From the NCBI RefSeq assembly GCF_000583655.1, contig NZ_BAKI01000021.1:1-40458 (forward strand): DNA of 40,458 bases. Direction: 5' to 3'. The notes under the pieces were generated by a model. The model was not told the DNA's origin, ran no database searches, and worked only from the letters and a program-made list of their open reading frames with translations. This document shows positions 1 to 8,264 of the stretch, in pieces. The DNA is from Lentilactobacillus farraginis DSM 18382 = JCM 14108. GTDB taxonomy: Bacteria; Bacillota; Bacilli; Lactobacillales; Lactobacillaceae. Made by a program: the position numbers and the translations under genes. Numbering within the stretch: position 1 is the first letter of the stretch; every line of letters begins with the position of its first letter.

Positions 1-90
1 AGTTATTATTATCAGTGTAATTAATTCTATCTTATTGATATAATTGAATTAGTAGAGATTAATTACTTGTATATTGGAGGCGACATCATT

Positions 91-345
91 ATGAAAGAAA
101 AAAAGATTGCATTTTTATCTCTTTTAATAATAATGATCATTGTAATTGTTTGGAAAACGTTATTATTCACAAACGTATTCCCTGACACAAATATTTTGTT
201 AGGGGTAGCCCCAGATATCTTAGGCGTTTTATCGATACTCATATTATTATATTTTCAAAGAAATATTCAATCTTCTGAAAAAGGTAATTTTCCAATGATC
301 GGAGTATTAATGACAATCATTACGTGGATAACCATTTTAATTTAG
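91..345 (+). CDS. small hypothetical membrane protein (84 aa)
   Basis: I do not recognise the family. The ATG at 91 is preceded by a GGAGG at 76-80 with good spacing, so it is preferred over the TTG at 67. The product has a short lysine-rich N-terminus (MKEKK) and three hydrophobic stretches, roughly residues 6-24, 32-52 and 64-84, so it should be an integral membrane protein with little outside the bilayer. A TATAAT at 39-44 is a plausible -10 box, but no good -35 is visible. It is followed by a noncoding, repeat-filled stretch and stands alone. Coding is supported by the RBS and a clean hydrophobic pattern only. Confidence 0.6.
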   Translation: MKEKKIAFLSLLIIMIIVIVWKTLLFTNVFPDTNILLGVAPDILGVLSILILLYFQRNIQSSEKGNFPMIGVLMTIITWITILI

Positions 346-512
346 CAAGGTTATAAAAAATAATTTGCAAAATTTCGGACAACTATTCGTATATACTTCT
401 GCCATCTCAAAAGTATTCAATTTGTAAGTGCATCGCGCATTAATCTTATGATTATGCAGAACCTAGACCAGTTCTTCGGCTAATTTAGTCCTTATTGTTT
501 CGCACACTGTTT

Positions 513-630
513 AGGACTGCTGCGCTACCCCACAAACCTGCATGTAAGGGATTTATTTCAAAAACCCAGAGTCGGGGTTTCCGAAATAAACGCCTTACAC
601 TCCGGTTTATCCCGGGGTAGCTCCGCACAC
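513..630 (+). repeat. nested palindromic repeat, copy R1
   Basis: Begins with AGGACTGCT and ends with CTCCGCACAC. Nested arms pair from outside in: GCTACCCC 524-531 with 614-621, AAACC 534-538 with 604-608, GTAAGG 544-549 with 593-598, TTTATTTC 552-559 with 583-590, AAACCC 562-567 with 575-580. The whole can fold into one long hairpin. A truncated right end of another copy (TTTCGCACAC) lies just before it at about 498-507. No T-tract follows, so it is not a simple terminator. Positions 346-496, before it, show nothing recognisable. Confidence 0.85.
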
Positions 631-636
631 TATCCT

Positions 637-755
637 AGGACTGCTGCGCAAAACACCACCACTCCACATAAGGGATCAAATCGAAAAATCCAAGCCCGGG
701 ATTTCCCGTTTTGACGCCTTATGCTCCGGATGCTAACCGTTTTGCTCCGCACACT
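637..755 (+). repeat. nested palindromic repeat, copy R2
   Basis: Same termini as R1 and directly adjacent, separated by the linker TATCCT. Arms: CATAAGG 667-673 with CCTTATG 717-723, TCAAA 676-680 with TTTGA 710-714, AAATCC 686-691 with GGATTT 699-704. The outer left arm is degenerate compared with R1. Confidence 0.85.
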
Positions 756-760
756 GTTCT

Positions 761-876
761 AGGACTGCTACACAAAGCAACGTTCTGCATATAAGAGATC
801 AATTTGAAAAGCCCAAACCCAGGGCTTCCCAAATTGACGTCTTATACTCCGAACGTTAACCGCTTTGTTTCGCACA
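761..876 (+). repeat. nested palindromic repeat, copy R3, abutting a gene stop
   Basis: Arms: AACGTTC 779-785 with GAACGTT 851-857, ATAAGA 791-796 with TCTTAT 840-845, TCAATTTG 799-806 with CAAATTGA 830-837, AAGCCC 809-814 with GGGCTT 822-827. The right end CGCACACTA provides the TAG stop (complement of 877-879) of the reductase gene on the other strand. Confidence 0.85.
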
Positions 877-1875
877 CTACTTTTTATGCATTGCCGTGCT
901 ATGAAGCGGGCCCCTTCTATCCGGATACAGAGACTGCATCAATGCGTTAACGGCAATTGGGGCTTCCCCAAAGGCTGTCGCAATCAACGGTTCCTTTCCC
1001 TCATACTTGGAAACATCTCCAATTGCGAAAACATTTTCCAAATCCGTCAAACCGCTGGACTGTACCCGAATGGTTCCTCGGTTAACATCAGGATGGACAT
1101 TCCAGGCATTCAATGCGTCGTCTTGGGCAATAAAACCATAATTCACAACAATTTTATCCACTTGAAGTTCAATCATGTCATCGGATTTCATTTTTTTAGC
1201 GCTAACAGCCACCCGGCCTCCGGCAATCGAACTTAACCCCTTAATCAGATATGGGGTCACCGTTTCAATGCTTGAATTTTTCAATTGATCTACGCTGTGC
1301 TCCATCGCCCGAAACTTATCCCGCCGGTGAAGCAGGTAAACTTTCTTGGCAACTTTTTCCAACAGAAGTGCTTCATCAATCGCCGAATCACCGCCACCGG
1401 CTACTAAAACCGTTTGATCTTTGAACTGATCAAGATTTTTCACGCTGTAAAATAAATTATGGCCTTCAAAATCGGCACTGTTGTCAACAGCCAACTTCCG
1501 CGGGTTAAAGGCACCAACTCCGGTCGCAATAATAATTCCCTTTGTTAGGGTGGTCTCCTGATTAGTGGTTATCTGATATCCGGCCGCATTTTTTTGGATA
1601 TCGGTGACCGTTTGGTTCAATTTAACGGCTGTATCGACCGTTCTCAGCTGCCCTTCCAGTTGATTGATTAACTTCCTGGCTTTAATCTCAGGATAGCCGC
1701 CAACGTCCAAAATCGTCTTTTCCGGGTAAAGTGCGCTCACTTGACCACCCAACTCGGACAAACTTTCAATGATTTGAGCCCGGGCGTTTCTGAGGCCGGC
1801 ATAAAAGCCGGCGAATATCCCTGCCGGACCGCCGCCAATAATGGTAATATCATAAATTGAATTTTCTGAAGCCAT
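877..1875 (-). CDS. thioredoxin-reductase-like ferredoxin--NADP(+) reductase (type 2 FNR)
   Basis: A 332-residue flavoprotein. The FAD dinucleotide motif IIGGGPAG is near residue 12, the NADPH motif VLVAGGGDSAIDEA near residue 155, and the C-terminal FAD-binding motif AIGDVSKYEGK near residue 290. The CxxC redox pair of true thioredoxin reductases is absent from the NADPH domain, which places it with the YumC-type ferredoxin/flavodoxin reductases that reduce small electron carriers with NADPH in the cytoplasm. The ATG at 1875 follows an AGGAAGG ribosome site. Length matches the family. The last codons run into repeat R3, whose end supplies the stop codon; whether this trimmed or extended the original C-terminus cannot be seen. 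Confidence 0.9.
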   Translation of the reverse strand: MASENSIYDITIIGGGPAGIFAGFYAGLRNARAQIIESLSELGGQVSALYPEKTILDVGGYPEIKARKLINQLEGQLRTVDTAVKLNQTVTDIQKNAAGYQITTNQETTLTKGIIIATGVGAFNPRKLAVDNSADFEGHNLFYSVKNLDQFKDQTVLVAGGGDSAIDEALLLEKVAKKVYLLHRRDKFRAMEHSVDQLKNSSIETVTPYLIKGLSSIAGGRVAVSAKKMKSDDMIELQVDKIVVNYGFIAQDDALNAWNVHPDVNRGTIRVQSSGLTDLENVFAIGDVSKYEGKEPLIATAFGEAPIAVNALMQSLYPDRRGPLHSTAMHKK

Positions 1876-1931
1876 TTGCTTTCCTTCCTATCCTTAGGTT
1901 GATCGCACTGTCAACCGGTTTTGACGCGTTT

Positions 1932-3045
1932 TTAAGAACGCTTTTTTTGATTTCGTTTTTCCGGCTTTCGCTTTTTGGCTTTCCGAGCTTTAGGAACAAT
2001 AATCCGTTGCCCCTGCAATGTTTTCACCTCACGAAGGCCGGCGTCAATCATTATATATATTAAGAACCAACCCACAATCACGTCAAGGATTTCCTGCATA
2101 ATTGACACGTTCAAACCTGTATTGGGAATATCCCAATCCCAAAACGTGTGCAGCATAACGGCAATTAAAAAGAAAACGTAGAATTTAGGCTTTGTAAAAA
2201 AATCATGAATTGTAAACGGCCGCTTGCGGGCTTTTCCCAAAATAATGGCGCCACCCATGATGCAGCCCAAATTGTGTGCGTGCCAATTGCCTGAAAGCTC
2301 CTGGTAAAAATCGTCATCAAACCGTACTGACTCACGTACCCCGAACTTTCAAAGACTGAAAAACCGGCACCAACCGCCGCCCCTATCAGACACCGTTAAA
2401 TATGTAATTCAGCTTATATGAATTGATGAACAAAATGACAACGATACACTTAGCCAGTTCCTCAACAATTCCCACGATCAAAGCTGATTCAATACTGACA
2501 TCGGTCCGAATCGGCAGCATCAAATAAAACGTCATCGTCACCAGCAGCGACAAGATCCCGCCCACCAAAAAAGTGGTTAGGACTTGAAGAACAGAGATAT
2601 TTTGATAAACGTTGATTTCAAAGAACATCATCATTAGCGAAAACGGTACGGCCAGCGATCCGATAAAAATCAAACCCGGAATTGCCTTGTTGCTTTGAAA
2701 CAAAAACAACAGCAGCATCAGCATGGCAAAGCTGACTGTCAAAACCAAAAAAATTCTGGAGAAAAACCACGGTTTGACCGGTCGACTGGAGACTTTTTTC
2801 AAGCTGGGAGTGGTTGCCCGGGTCCCGACAATAAAGAGTCGATCGGCCTCATCCTTGCTATGGCGGCGGAACACTTCGGAAAACATCCGCGATAAATGAA
2901 TTTCTACCGGATCATCCTGACTTTGTTCGCTAAGCCGTTTGGCAATACTATCATCTAAATTATCAAAATTATCATAATTTCGCCGGACACCTGTCCAAAT
3001 CAACGAGAAAAAATGCCGACCTAAATTTTTACTTTCAAGTTTCAA
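1932..3045 (-). pseudogene. PrsW-family intramembrane metalloprotease, two frame breaks
   Basis: Two pieces (2386-3045 and 1932-2270) belong to one gene. The first has a soluble N-terminus, then several membrane segments and the PrsW/CAAX-type motif VEELAK near residue 198, ending at NGV and a TGA. Shifting frame near 2390 restores GAAVGAGFSVFESSGYVSQYG, the expected following segment, and a second shift near 2265 restores HTIWAA(I)MGGAIILGKARKRPF with the conserved histidine. Each break is repaired by adding one base (CTG for TG, and AATC for ATC). PrsW proteins cleave membrane-bound regulators such as anti-sigma factors; here the product would be lost unless the breaks are sequence errors. 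The N-terminal start (TTG at 3045) is also uncertain. A basic tail follows the last membrane segment. Confidence 0.75.
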
Positions 3046-3190
3046 AAATCATCATTCCCTAGAAGTATTACTCTTTAGCGTAACTTACAAGGTCATTAGA
3101 TTCAAGTCACCAAACCTGTTAACCGATTTTTCGATTATTATCCTACCAACCTGATTTACCAATCAAAATTCTCAAAATTTTAATCAAAAA

Positions 3191-3219
3191 TTGAGTTATT
3201 AACCATTTTCGGTTATCAT
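3191..3219 (+). promoter_or_regulatory. sigma-A-type promoter for the nucleoside hydrolase
   Basis: TTGAGT at 3191-3196 and TATCAT at 3214-3219 are separated by 17 bases, 51 bases before the start codon. Seen directly; activity is inferred. Confidence 0.5.
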
Positions 3220-3270
3220 TAGGTAAAGGGTTTTCATTCTTGATATTACAACATTATGGAGGTAGTTTTA

Positions 3271-4227
3271 ATGGCCCAGAAAAAAATGATTCTTGATCTT
3301 GATACCGGTATTGACGACGCTATGGCAATTGCCTACGCGGTCGCTGATCCGGATGTCGATTTAATTGGCATCATCGGTTCATATGGTAACGTCTACGTTG
3401 AAGACGGCGTTCAAAATTCACTTAAAATTCTTGAATTGCTTGGTGCCACCGACGTCCCGGTTTATCAAGGACTGGCTCATTCATCAGAAAGCGACCACTT
3501 CGATCGAATGCCCGTCAGTGCTCAAATTCACGGTGAAAACGGGATTGGCGATGTCGATCTGCCAACACCTGCCAGAAAACCGGAAACCGGTGATGCCATT
3601 GATTTCTTCATCGATGCCGTTAAAAAGTACGGTAAGGACTTAATCCTGGTGCCAACCGGCCCGCTCACCAATCTGGACGCCGCAATCAAAAAAGCGCCGG
3701 AAATCGCCGACGAAATCGGTAACGTTACCTTAATGGGTGGCGCGGTAACCGTTCCGGGCAACGTCACTAACGTCGCTGAAGCCAATATCCAACAAGACGC
3801 TTCAGCCGCCAACAATGTCTTTCGAAAAGTTCCCCTAACCCAGGTTGGTTTGGACGTTACCTTAAGAACGTTGTTGACTAAAAAAGAAACTCAGCAATGG
3901 CGTGATTTAGGTACCAAATCCGGCCGGGCTTTCGCGGATATTGTCGATTACTATATCAAAGCTTACGAAGTAACCAGCCCCGACCTGCATGGCTGTGCGC
4001 TGCATGATCCATTTGCGGTTGGTGTTGCGATCAATCCGGACTTTGTTTCGACCATCAGCTTAAACATGTATGTCACAACTGACGAAAAGTATTACGGGCG
4101 AACCACCGGTGATCCTGCCCGACTCTCAGATCCAAATCCAAACGTTAAAGTAGCCGTTAATGCGGATGTCGACGCCTACTTAAAGGCCTTTATGTCCCAT
4201 CTAACAGGGTTATTCCAACAAAACTAA
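3271..4227 (+). CDS. ribonucleoside hydrolase (inosine-uridine preferring family)
   Basis: 318 residues. The calcium-binding motif LDLDTGIDDAMA at residues 7-18 is the signature of the IunH/Rih family, which hydrolyses the N-glycosidic bond of ribonucleosides to base and ribose in the cytoplasm. The glycine-rich LMGGAV segment near residue 155 and the C-terminal catalytic histidine in HDPFAVG near residue 245 are present. The start is taken at ATG 3271, because the GGAGG at 3258-3262 is a ribosome site; the upstream ATG 3256 overlaps it. It has its own promoter and is monocistronic, ending in front of a long palindrome. It could serve nucleoside salvage with the 5'-nucleotidase at 8265. Substrate preference cannot be read from sequence. 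Confidence 0.9.
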   Translation: MAQKKMILDLDTGIDDAMAIAYAVADPDVDLIGIIGSYGNVYVEDGVQNSLKILELLGATDVPVYQGLAHSSESDHFDRMPVSAQIHGENGIGDVDLPTPARKPETGDAIDFFIDAVKKYGKDLILVPTGPLTNLDAAIKKAPEIADEIGNVTLMGGAVTVPGNVTNVAEANIQQDASAANNVFRKVPLTQVGLDVTLRTLLTKKETQQWRDLGTKSGRAFADIVDYYIKAYEVTSPDLHGCALHDPFAVGVAINPDFVSTISLNMYVTTDEKYYGRTTGDPARLSDPNPNVKVAVNADVDAYLKAFMSHLTGLFQQN

Positions 4228-4254
4228 TCGTCTAATAATAATCTTCAAAATCAT

Positions 4255-4328
4255 AAATGACACAATTTAATGTATTTCAACACTGCCATTACCGGCATAA
4301 ATTGAAATACAGCTAAATTGTGTCATTT
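4255..4328. repeat. 74-bp perfect nested palindrome between convergent genes
   Basis: AAATGACACAATTTA 4255-4269 pairs exactly with 4314-4328, GTATTTCAA 4272-4280 exactly with 4302-4310, and GCC 4285-4287 with GGC 4294-4296. It lies between two convergent genes (stops at 4227 and 4371). Position suggests a bidirectional terminator, but there is no clean T-run and the stem is AT-rich. It is unrelated in sequence to the R1-R10 family and may be a small mobile palindrome. Confidence 0.75.
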
Positions 4329-4370
4329 ACTTTATTAATCATTATTAAATTAATGCCGACATTTATGAGC

Positions 4371-5180
4371 CTACCGAATCGAAAAAAAACTCTTCAAGTA
4401 GTTACCGACACCGTCATCATCATTGTTGCCGGCGATCGCACTGCTGATTGCCCGGATTTCTTCCGTACCATTCTCCATTGCGACACCCAATTGCGCGTGA
4501 ACCAGCATTCCCAGATCATTTTGAGAATCACCGAATGCCATTAGATTTGAAAAATTCCAACCAAAGTGTTTCAACAGTGCTTTCAAACCGACCGTTTTAT
4601 CCATCTTGGGCGCCAAGAACTCCATAATTTGCGGTTGTGAACGGACAATGTGATATCTGCGGGCAAGCTTTGCGGGAATATCCTTACTGAAATTATCCAG
4701 CAAACTCGGGTTATCACACACGATTCCCTTGGAATACAGCTTATCTGTTCCAAGATTGGCGAAAGTACTTGAAGTAAACTTAATATTGCCTTTAAACTGC
4801 TCCTGATACTTTGATTTTTTTAAATCCGAAATCGAATAAACCTGCTCAAAATCCAAAAGATCAAGCGGCGCGTAAACCTCATCGGCAAACCGATATAACG
4901 GCTCAAAATCCGTTTTGGCCATTCCTGACTTAAATAATTCGGCTTTATCGGCATTATGAACAACCAACGCGCCGTTAAATGTAATTGTATAATCATTTTC
5001 GGTTGTCAGGCCCAATTGTTTAATATACGGCCAAATGGCGTTGATTGGCCGCCCCGTGCACAAGACCACTTTAATACCGTCCTGATGAATTTGTTTCAAT
5101 ATTTTTTCATTCTTTTTGGAAATGGTCTTGTCACTCGTTAACAGTGTCCCGTCCAAATCCAATGCAACCATCTTAATCAC
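4371..5180 (-). CDS. Cof-type HAD-superfamily sugar-phosphate phosphatase
   Basis: 269 residues. Motif I LDLDGTLL (catalytic Asp pair) is near residue 7, motif II around VVLCTGR near residue 40, and motif IV GDSQNDLGML near residue 218. A cap domain sits between them, as in the Cof/YidA subfamily (IIB cap). Members dephosphorylate small phosphorylated metabolites in the cytoplasm; the substrate is not predictable. The GTG at 5180 is chosen because an AGAGGGGG ribosome site lies about nine bases upstream; an in-frame ATG at 5171 is too far away. The gene is convergent with the nucleoside hydrolase and faces the 74-bp palindrome. Confidence 0.9.
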   Translation of the reverse strand: MIKMVALDLDGTLLTSDKTISKKNEKILKQIHQDGIKVVLCTGRPINAIWPYIKQLGLTTENDYTITFNGALVVHNADKAELFKSGMAKTDFEPLYRFADEVYAPLDLLDFEQVYSISDLKKSKYQEQFKGNIKFTSSTFANLGTDKLYSKGIVCDNPSLLDNFSKDIPAKLARRYHIVRSQPQIMEFLAPKMDKTVGLKALLKHFGWNFSNLMAFGDSQNDLGMLVHAQLGVAMENGTEEIRAISSAIAGNNDDDGVGNYLKSFFSIR

Positions 5181-5349
5181 TGATAGTGTCCCCCTCTGTT
5201 GATTATAAAATCATTCATAATAAGTAAATGATCTAAAAAATCCTTTTGATTATATCTTACAAAGAACTTTTTAAAATTACTAGATTTAGTTACACAATTG
5301 TTCCGGATAAATTTGTAAAGAATGCGATTCCAACCTTAATTTCACAAGC

Positions 5350-5385
5350 AAAAAAGAAGCCGGTGTACTTAAATACCCCGGCTTC
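5350..5385 (-). terminator. intrinsic terminator of the Spx-like gene
   Basis: On the minus strand GAAGCCGG and GGTA pair with TACACCGGCTTC and are followed by a run of six T. It lies 35 bases beyond the stop of the gene at 5420. Confidence 0.85.
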
Positions 5386-5419
5386 CGGATTTATCCGTAT
5401 AACTCAAATGTTATTTTGA

Positions 5420-5815
5420 TTAACTAATTTGCGATTCAAGTTCCCGAAGTTCCGCTTCACGCACACTGCGCGGCAGGAATCTTCTGATTTCTTCTTCATT
5501 AAAACCAACCTCAAGTCGATGGTCGTCAAAAATGATTGGTCGTTTAATCAAGTCCGGGTACTTAACCAATAAATCAATTAGTTGAGATACCGAAAGATTA
5601 TCAATATCCAAATTCAACTTCTTATAGATATTGGACCTTGTAGAAATGATGTCTTCGCTACCATTTTCGGTTAAACGCAGGATTTGTTTTACCTCATCGG
5701 CATTTAGAGGGTTGGAATTAATATTCCGTTCCTTAAAAGCAATGTTGTGGCCTTTCAACCATGCACGTGCTTTTCTGCTCGATGCACTACTCTGTGCGAC
5801 ATATAGATTTAACAT
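5420..5815 (-). CDS. Spx/ArsC-family regulator lacking the CxxC redox switch
   Basis: 131 residues, the usual Spx length. The start is ATG 5815, after an AGGGGGG ribosome site. The Spx fold is clear: SRKARAWL at 13-20, LTENGSEDIISTR at 48-60 with the conserved Gly52 that contacts the RNA polymerase alpha C-terminal domain, and RPIIFDDHRLEVGFNEEEIRRFLPR from residue 92, including Arg92. The redox cysteines Cys10 and Cys13 of Bacillus Spx are both serine here (SSASS), and the protein has no cysteine at all. It should therefore bind RNA polymerase but not sense thiol oxidation, acting constitutively or in another stress. It is monocistronic with a good terminator. Lactobacilli commonly carry several Spx paralogues. 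Confidence 0.9.
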   Translation of the reverse strand: MLNLYVAQSSASSRKARAWLKGHNIAFKERNINSNPLNADEVKQILRLTENGSEDIISTRSNIYKKLNLDIDNLSVSQLIDLLVKYPDLIKRPIIFDDHRLEVGFNEEEIRRFLPRSVREAELRELESQIS

Positions 5816-6004
5816 TACAATCCCCCCTAGTTTGTAACAGAAATGAAACTGAAATACATCCTTCACGTAATATATTAGCACAGTGAAACATTTTGTCAAT
5901 ACCATTACTTACTTTTTGTAAATGAATTTGTGAATTTTACAGACGTGCAACTTACTAAATTTTCGTTATAATAAAACCATTCCAAATATATCGGGGGATT
6001 TTTT

Positions 6005-7971
6005 ATGGACGCTTTTTATCTGGTCGCACTTTTAATTGTCGCAACCATCGTTTCCAATATGATTTACACTGTTTTTCCAAAAATACCACTGACTTTTTAT
6101 CAAATTGGCTGCGGTTTTCTACTAACGCTGCTACCAATTTTCAGAAATTATTCACTTTATCCTGAATTTTTCATGGTGGGGATTATCGCGCCGTTAATGT
6201 TTAATGACGGTCGCAATACCAACGTTTCCCATCTGGGACATGCCTTCGGTCTGGTTATCTCCATGGCTGTTTATCTGGCTATCTTCACCGCAACTGCCAT
6301 TGGTATCTTCGCCCATACGATGATGACGTTAATTCCTTTAAGCCTGTGTTTCGCGCTGGCCGCGATTGTCACGCCAACCGACTCATTGGCATTTTCATCC
6401 ATTACCGAAAATGTCCAGCTGCCGGAAAACGTCGCCGGTACCTTGGAAAGCGAGTCACTCTTCAATGATGCTTCCGGAATCGTTGTGTTTAACTTGGCCT
6501 TATCATCCTTTTTGACCGGGCAATTTTCATTTTCAAAGGGACTCGTTAACTTTCTCATCAGTTTTTTCGGCGGCCTTTTAATCGGTCTGATTGCCGGATT
6601 GATTTTTGTTAAACTGCAAACCTTTTTAGTCAACAAATCCATGGATACAACCAGCGTTATCGTCCCATTTAGTTTGATGACCCCATTCGCGATTTACCTG
6701 CTTTCCGAGCATTTGGGATGTTCCGGTATTCTGGCGGTTGTCGCTGCCGGTATCGTATATGGGTTGAATCAAAGTCGGCTAAAACTGACAACCACCAATG
6801 TCCGCCTGGTCACCGGCGCTACTTGGGCTATTGTCAGCAACCTCCTTAACGGCATCGTTTTCGTTTTACTTGGTGTGACGCTGCCCACCGTTATTTCAAA
6901 TATCATACCACTATCAACCACACTGATACTCGAACTCGGCGGTTTAGCCCTGGCAATTTATTTGTTAATGGGGTTGATTCGGTTTTGCTGGGCCAAATTT
7001 AATTTCGTTAAACTTCATCGTAAGAAGCACCCAGCCTAAAAGAAGCTTTTCTGATCGCCATTGGCGGCGTTCACGGCACCATCACGCTCTCAATGGCGCT
7101 TTCACTGCCATTAAGCTTTTCGGGACATGCCTTTCCCTATCGAAATCAGCTTATCTTTGTCGCAGCAATCGTCATTTTATTGAGTTTAATTGTTCCGGCA
7201 TTGATTCTGCCACAAATTCTGCCAACAAAAACCAATGGTGACCAGGCTTCCTTTAACCACTATCGGACTGAAATGGTTAATTACAGTATCGCCAAAATCA
7301 AGGCGCAGGAAAGTATCCCCCTAGCTGACAGAAACTACGTCATTGACATGCTGGCAAGTCAAAAACAGGGTCAAAATGCCGATAAAGAACAAATAAATAC
7401 CATCTTGAACCAGACACGGAAAGTTGAAATCGATGCCATTACCAACCTGCTGGCAGCCGGAAAAATCCCCCAAAGCGTTGCCAACCGAATTTCCCGCAGA
7501 ATGGTGATGACACCGGACAGGCGCGGTAGTTTCCTAACCAAATTACGCTTTTTGTTTCGCGTTCGCTTCCCAAGCCGCAAGACCAGACGGATAAAACGCA
7601 ACGTTCAATCAGTTGCCGACAGGTTCGATCCTGATTTAAATTCAAAATTAGCCGAACAGAAAAAAGCCGTTCGAAAATTACTGGAAGAAACAATCTACAA
7701 ACAAGTTAACGCTTATCTGGACGATATCGAAACCGGAGAAAACACCACCGCTGTTGCATTTGTCAGAAACGGTTATAATTTTCGACATGCCAGACTCGAT
7801 ACTAACGATAATTCGGACGATTTAAGAAACCAATTGTTAATCCAGGCCTTTCAGTACGAATACTCCTACGTGGCAACCGCCTTCAAAAATCAACAAATCT
7901 CTCGTAGCCTTTCAGATCAGCTGAATCAAAGCATAACCACCGATCAGATGTTTTATATGGAGCAAGAGTGA
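6005..7971 (+). pseudogene. CPA1-family Na+/H+ antiporter, single frameshift
   Basis: The first reading frame (6005-7039) covers about 10 membrane segments, with the ion-site motif ESLFNDASGIVVF near residue 150 and the first-half features of NhaP/NhaK-type exchangers of the cytoplasmic membrane. It ends at KKHPA. Adding one base near 7035 joins it to the frame open to 7971, giving KKHPSLKEAFLIAIGGVHG and TITLSMALSLP, a conserved CPA1 segment, then two more membrane helices and a roughly 230-residue basic cytoplasmic domain. The repaired protein would be about 655 residues. The break lies in a run of C. The frame-2 piece has no ribosome site, so it is not a separate gene. The stop TGA overlaps the start of repeat R4 (gTGAggactgct). 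Confidence 0.85.
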
Positions 7972-8071
7972 GGACTGCTCCACATAAGGGACCAAATCGA
8001 AAAATCCAAGCCCGGGATTTCCCGCTTTGGCGCCTTATGCTCCGGGTGCTACCCGTTTTGCTCCGCACACT
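7971..8071 (+). repeat. nested palindromic repeat, copy R4
   Basis: Starts with AGGACTGCT inside the antiporter stop codon and ends CTCCGCACAC. CATAAGG 7983-7989 pairs with CCTTATG 8033-8039, and the inner arm ACCAAATCG pairs with CGCTTTGG. Compared with R2 (ATCAAATCG with CGTTTTGA), a T-A pair is replaced by C-G, a compensatory change. The outer left arm is missing. Confidence 0.85.
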
Positions 8072-8076
8072 ATCCT

Positions 8077-8193
8077 AGGACCGCTACACAAAGCAACGTT
8101 CTGCATATAAGGGATCGGTTCAAAAAATCCAAACCCGGGATTTCCCGAACCGACGCCTTATACTCCGAGCGTTAACCGCTTTGTTTCGCGCAC
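8077..8193 (+). repeat. nested palindromic repeat, copy R5
   Basis: Tandem with R4 through the linker TATCCT. ATAAGG pairs with CCTTAT, TCGGTTC with GAACCGA, and AAATCC with GGATTT. The TCGGTTC arm differs from R1-R4, yet its partner differs in step. The end reads TTTCGCGCAC, and the promoter of the next gene starts eight bases later. Confidence 0.85.
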
Positions 8194-8201
8194 TATCCTT
8201 G

Positions 8202-8230
8202 TTTACAAAGTGCTGTCAATTGATTATACT
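8202..8230 (+). promoter_or_regulatory. sigma-A-type promoter for the 5'-nucleotidase
   Basis: TTTACA at 8202-8207 and TATACT at 8225-8230 with 17 bases between them, 35 bases before the start codon and immediately after repeat R5. Confidence 0.55.
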
Positions 8231-8264
8231 TGACGGTATACATTGTGTTTGCAGGTGAAAAATA

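Noticed and set aside
513-876. Three tandem repeats taken as a CRISPR array
   Set aside because: Units are about 115 bp, palindromic throughout, without short direct repeats and unique spacers, and no cas genes are nearby.
513-876. Repeats as intrinsic terminators
   Set aside because: Stable stems but no T-tract follows on either strand, and copies also occur tandemly and upstream of promoters.
865-1236. Plus-strand frame of 123 codons opposite the reductase
   Set aside because: Antisense shadow of a clearly conserved flavoprotein; no ribosome site and no family resemblance.
7021-7100. Programmed frameshift joining the antiporter halves
   Set aside because: No slippery heptamer, downstream structure or Shine-Dalgarno-like stimulator is evident; a one-base loss in a C run is simpler.
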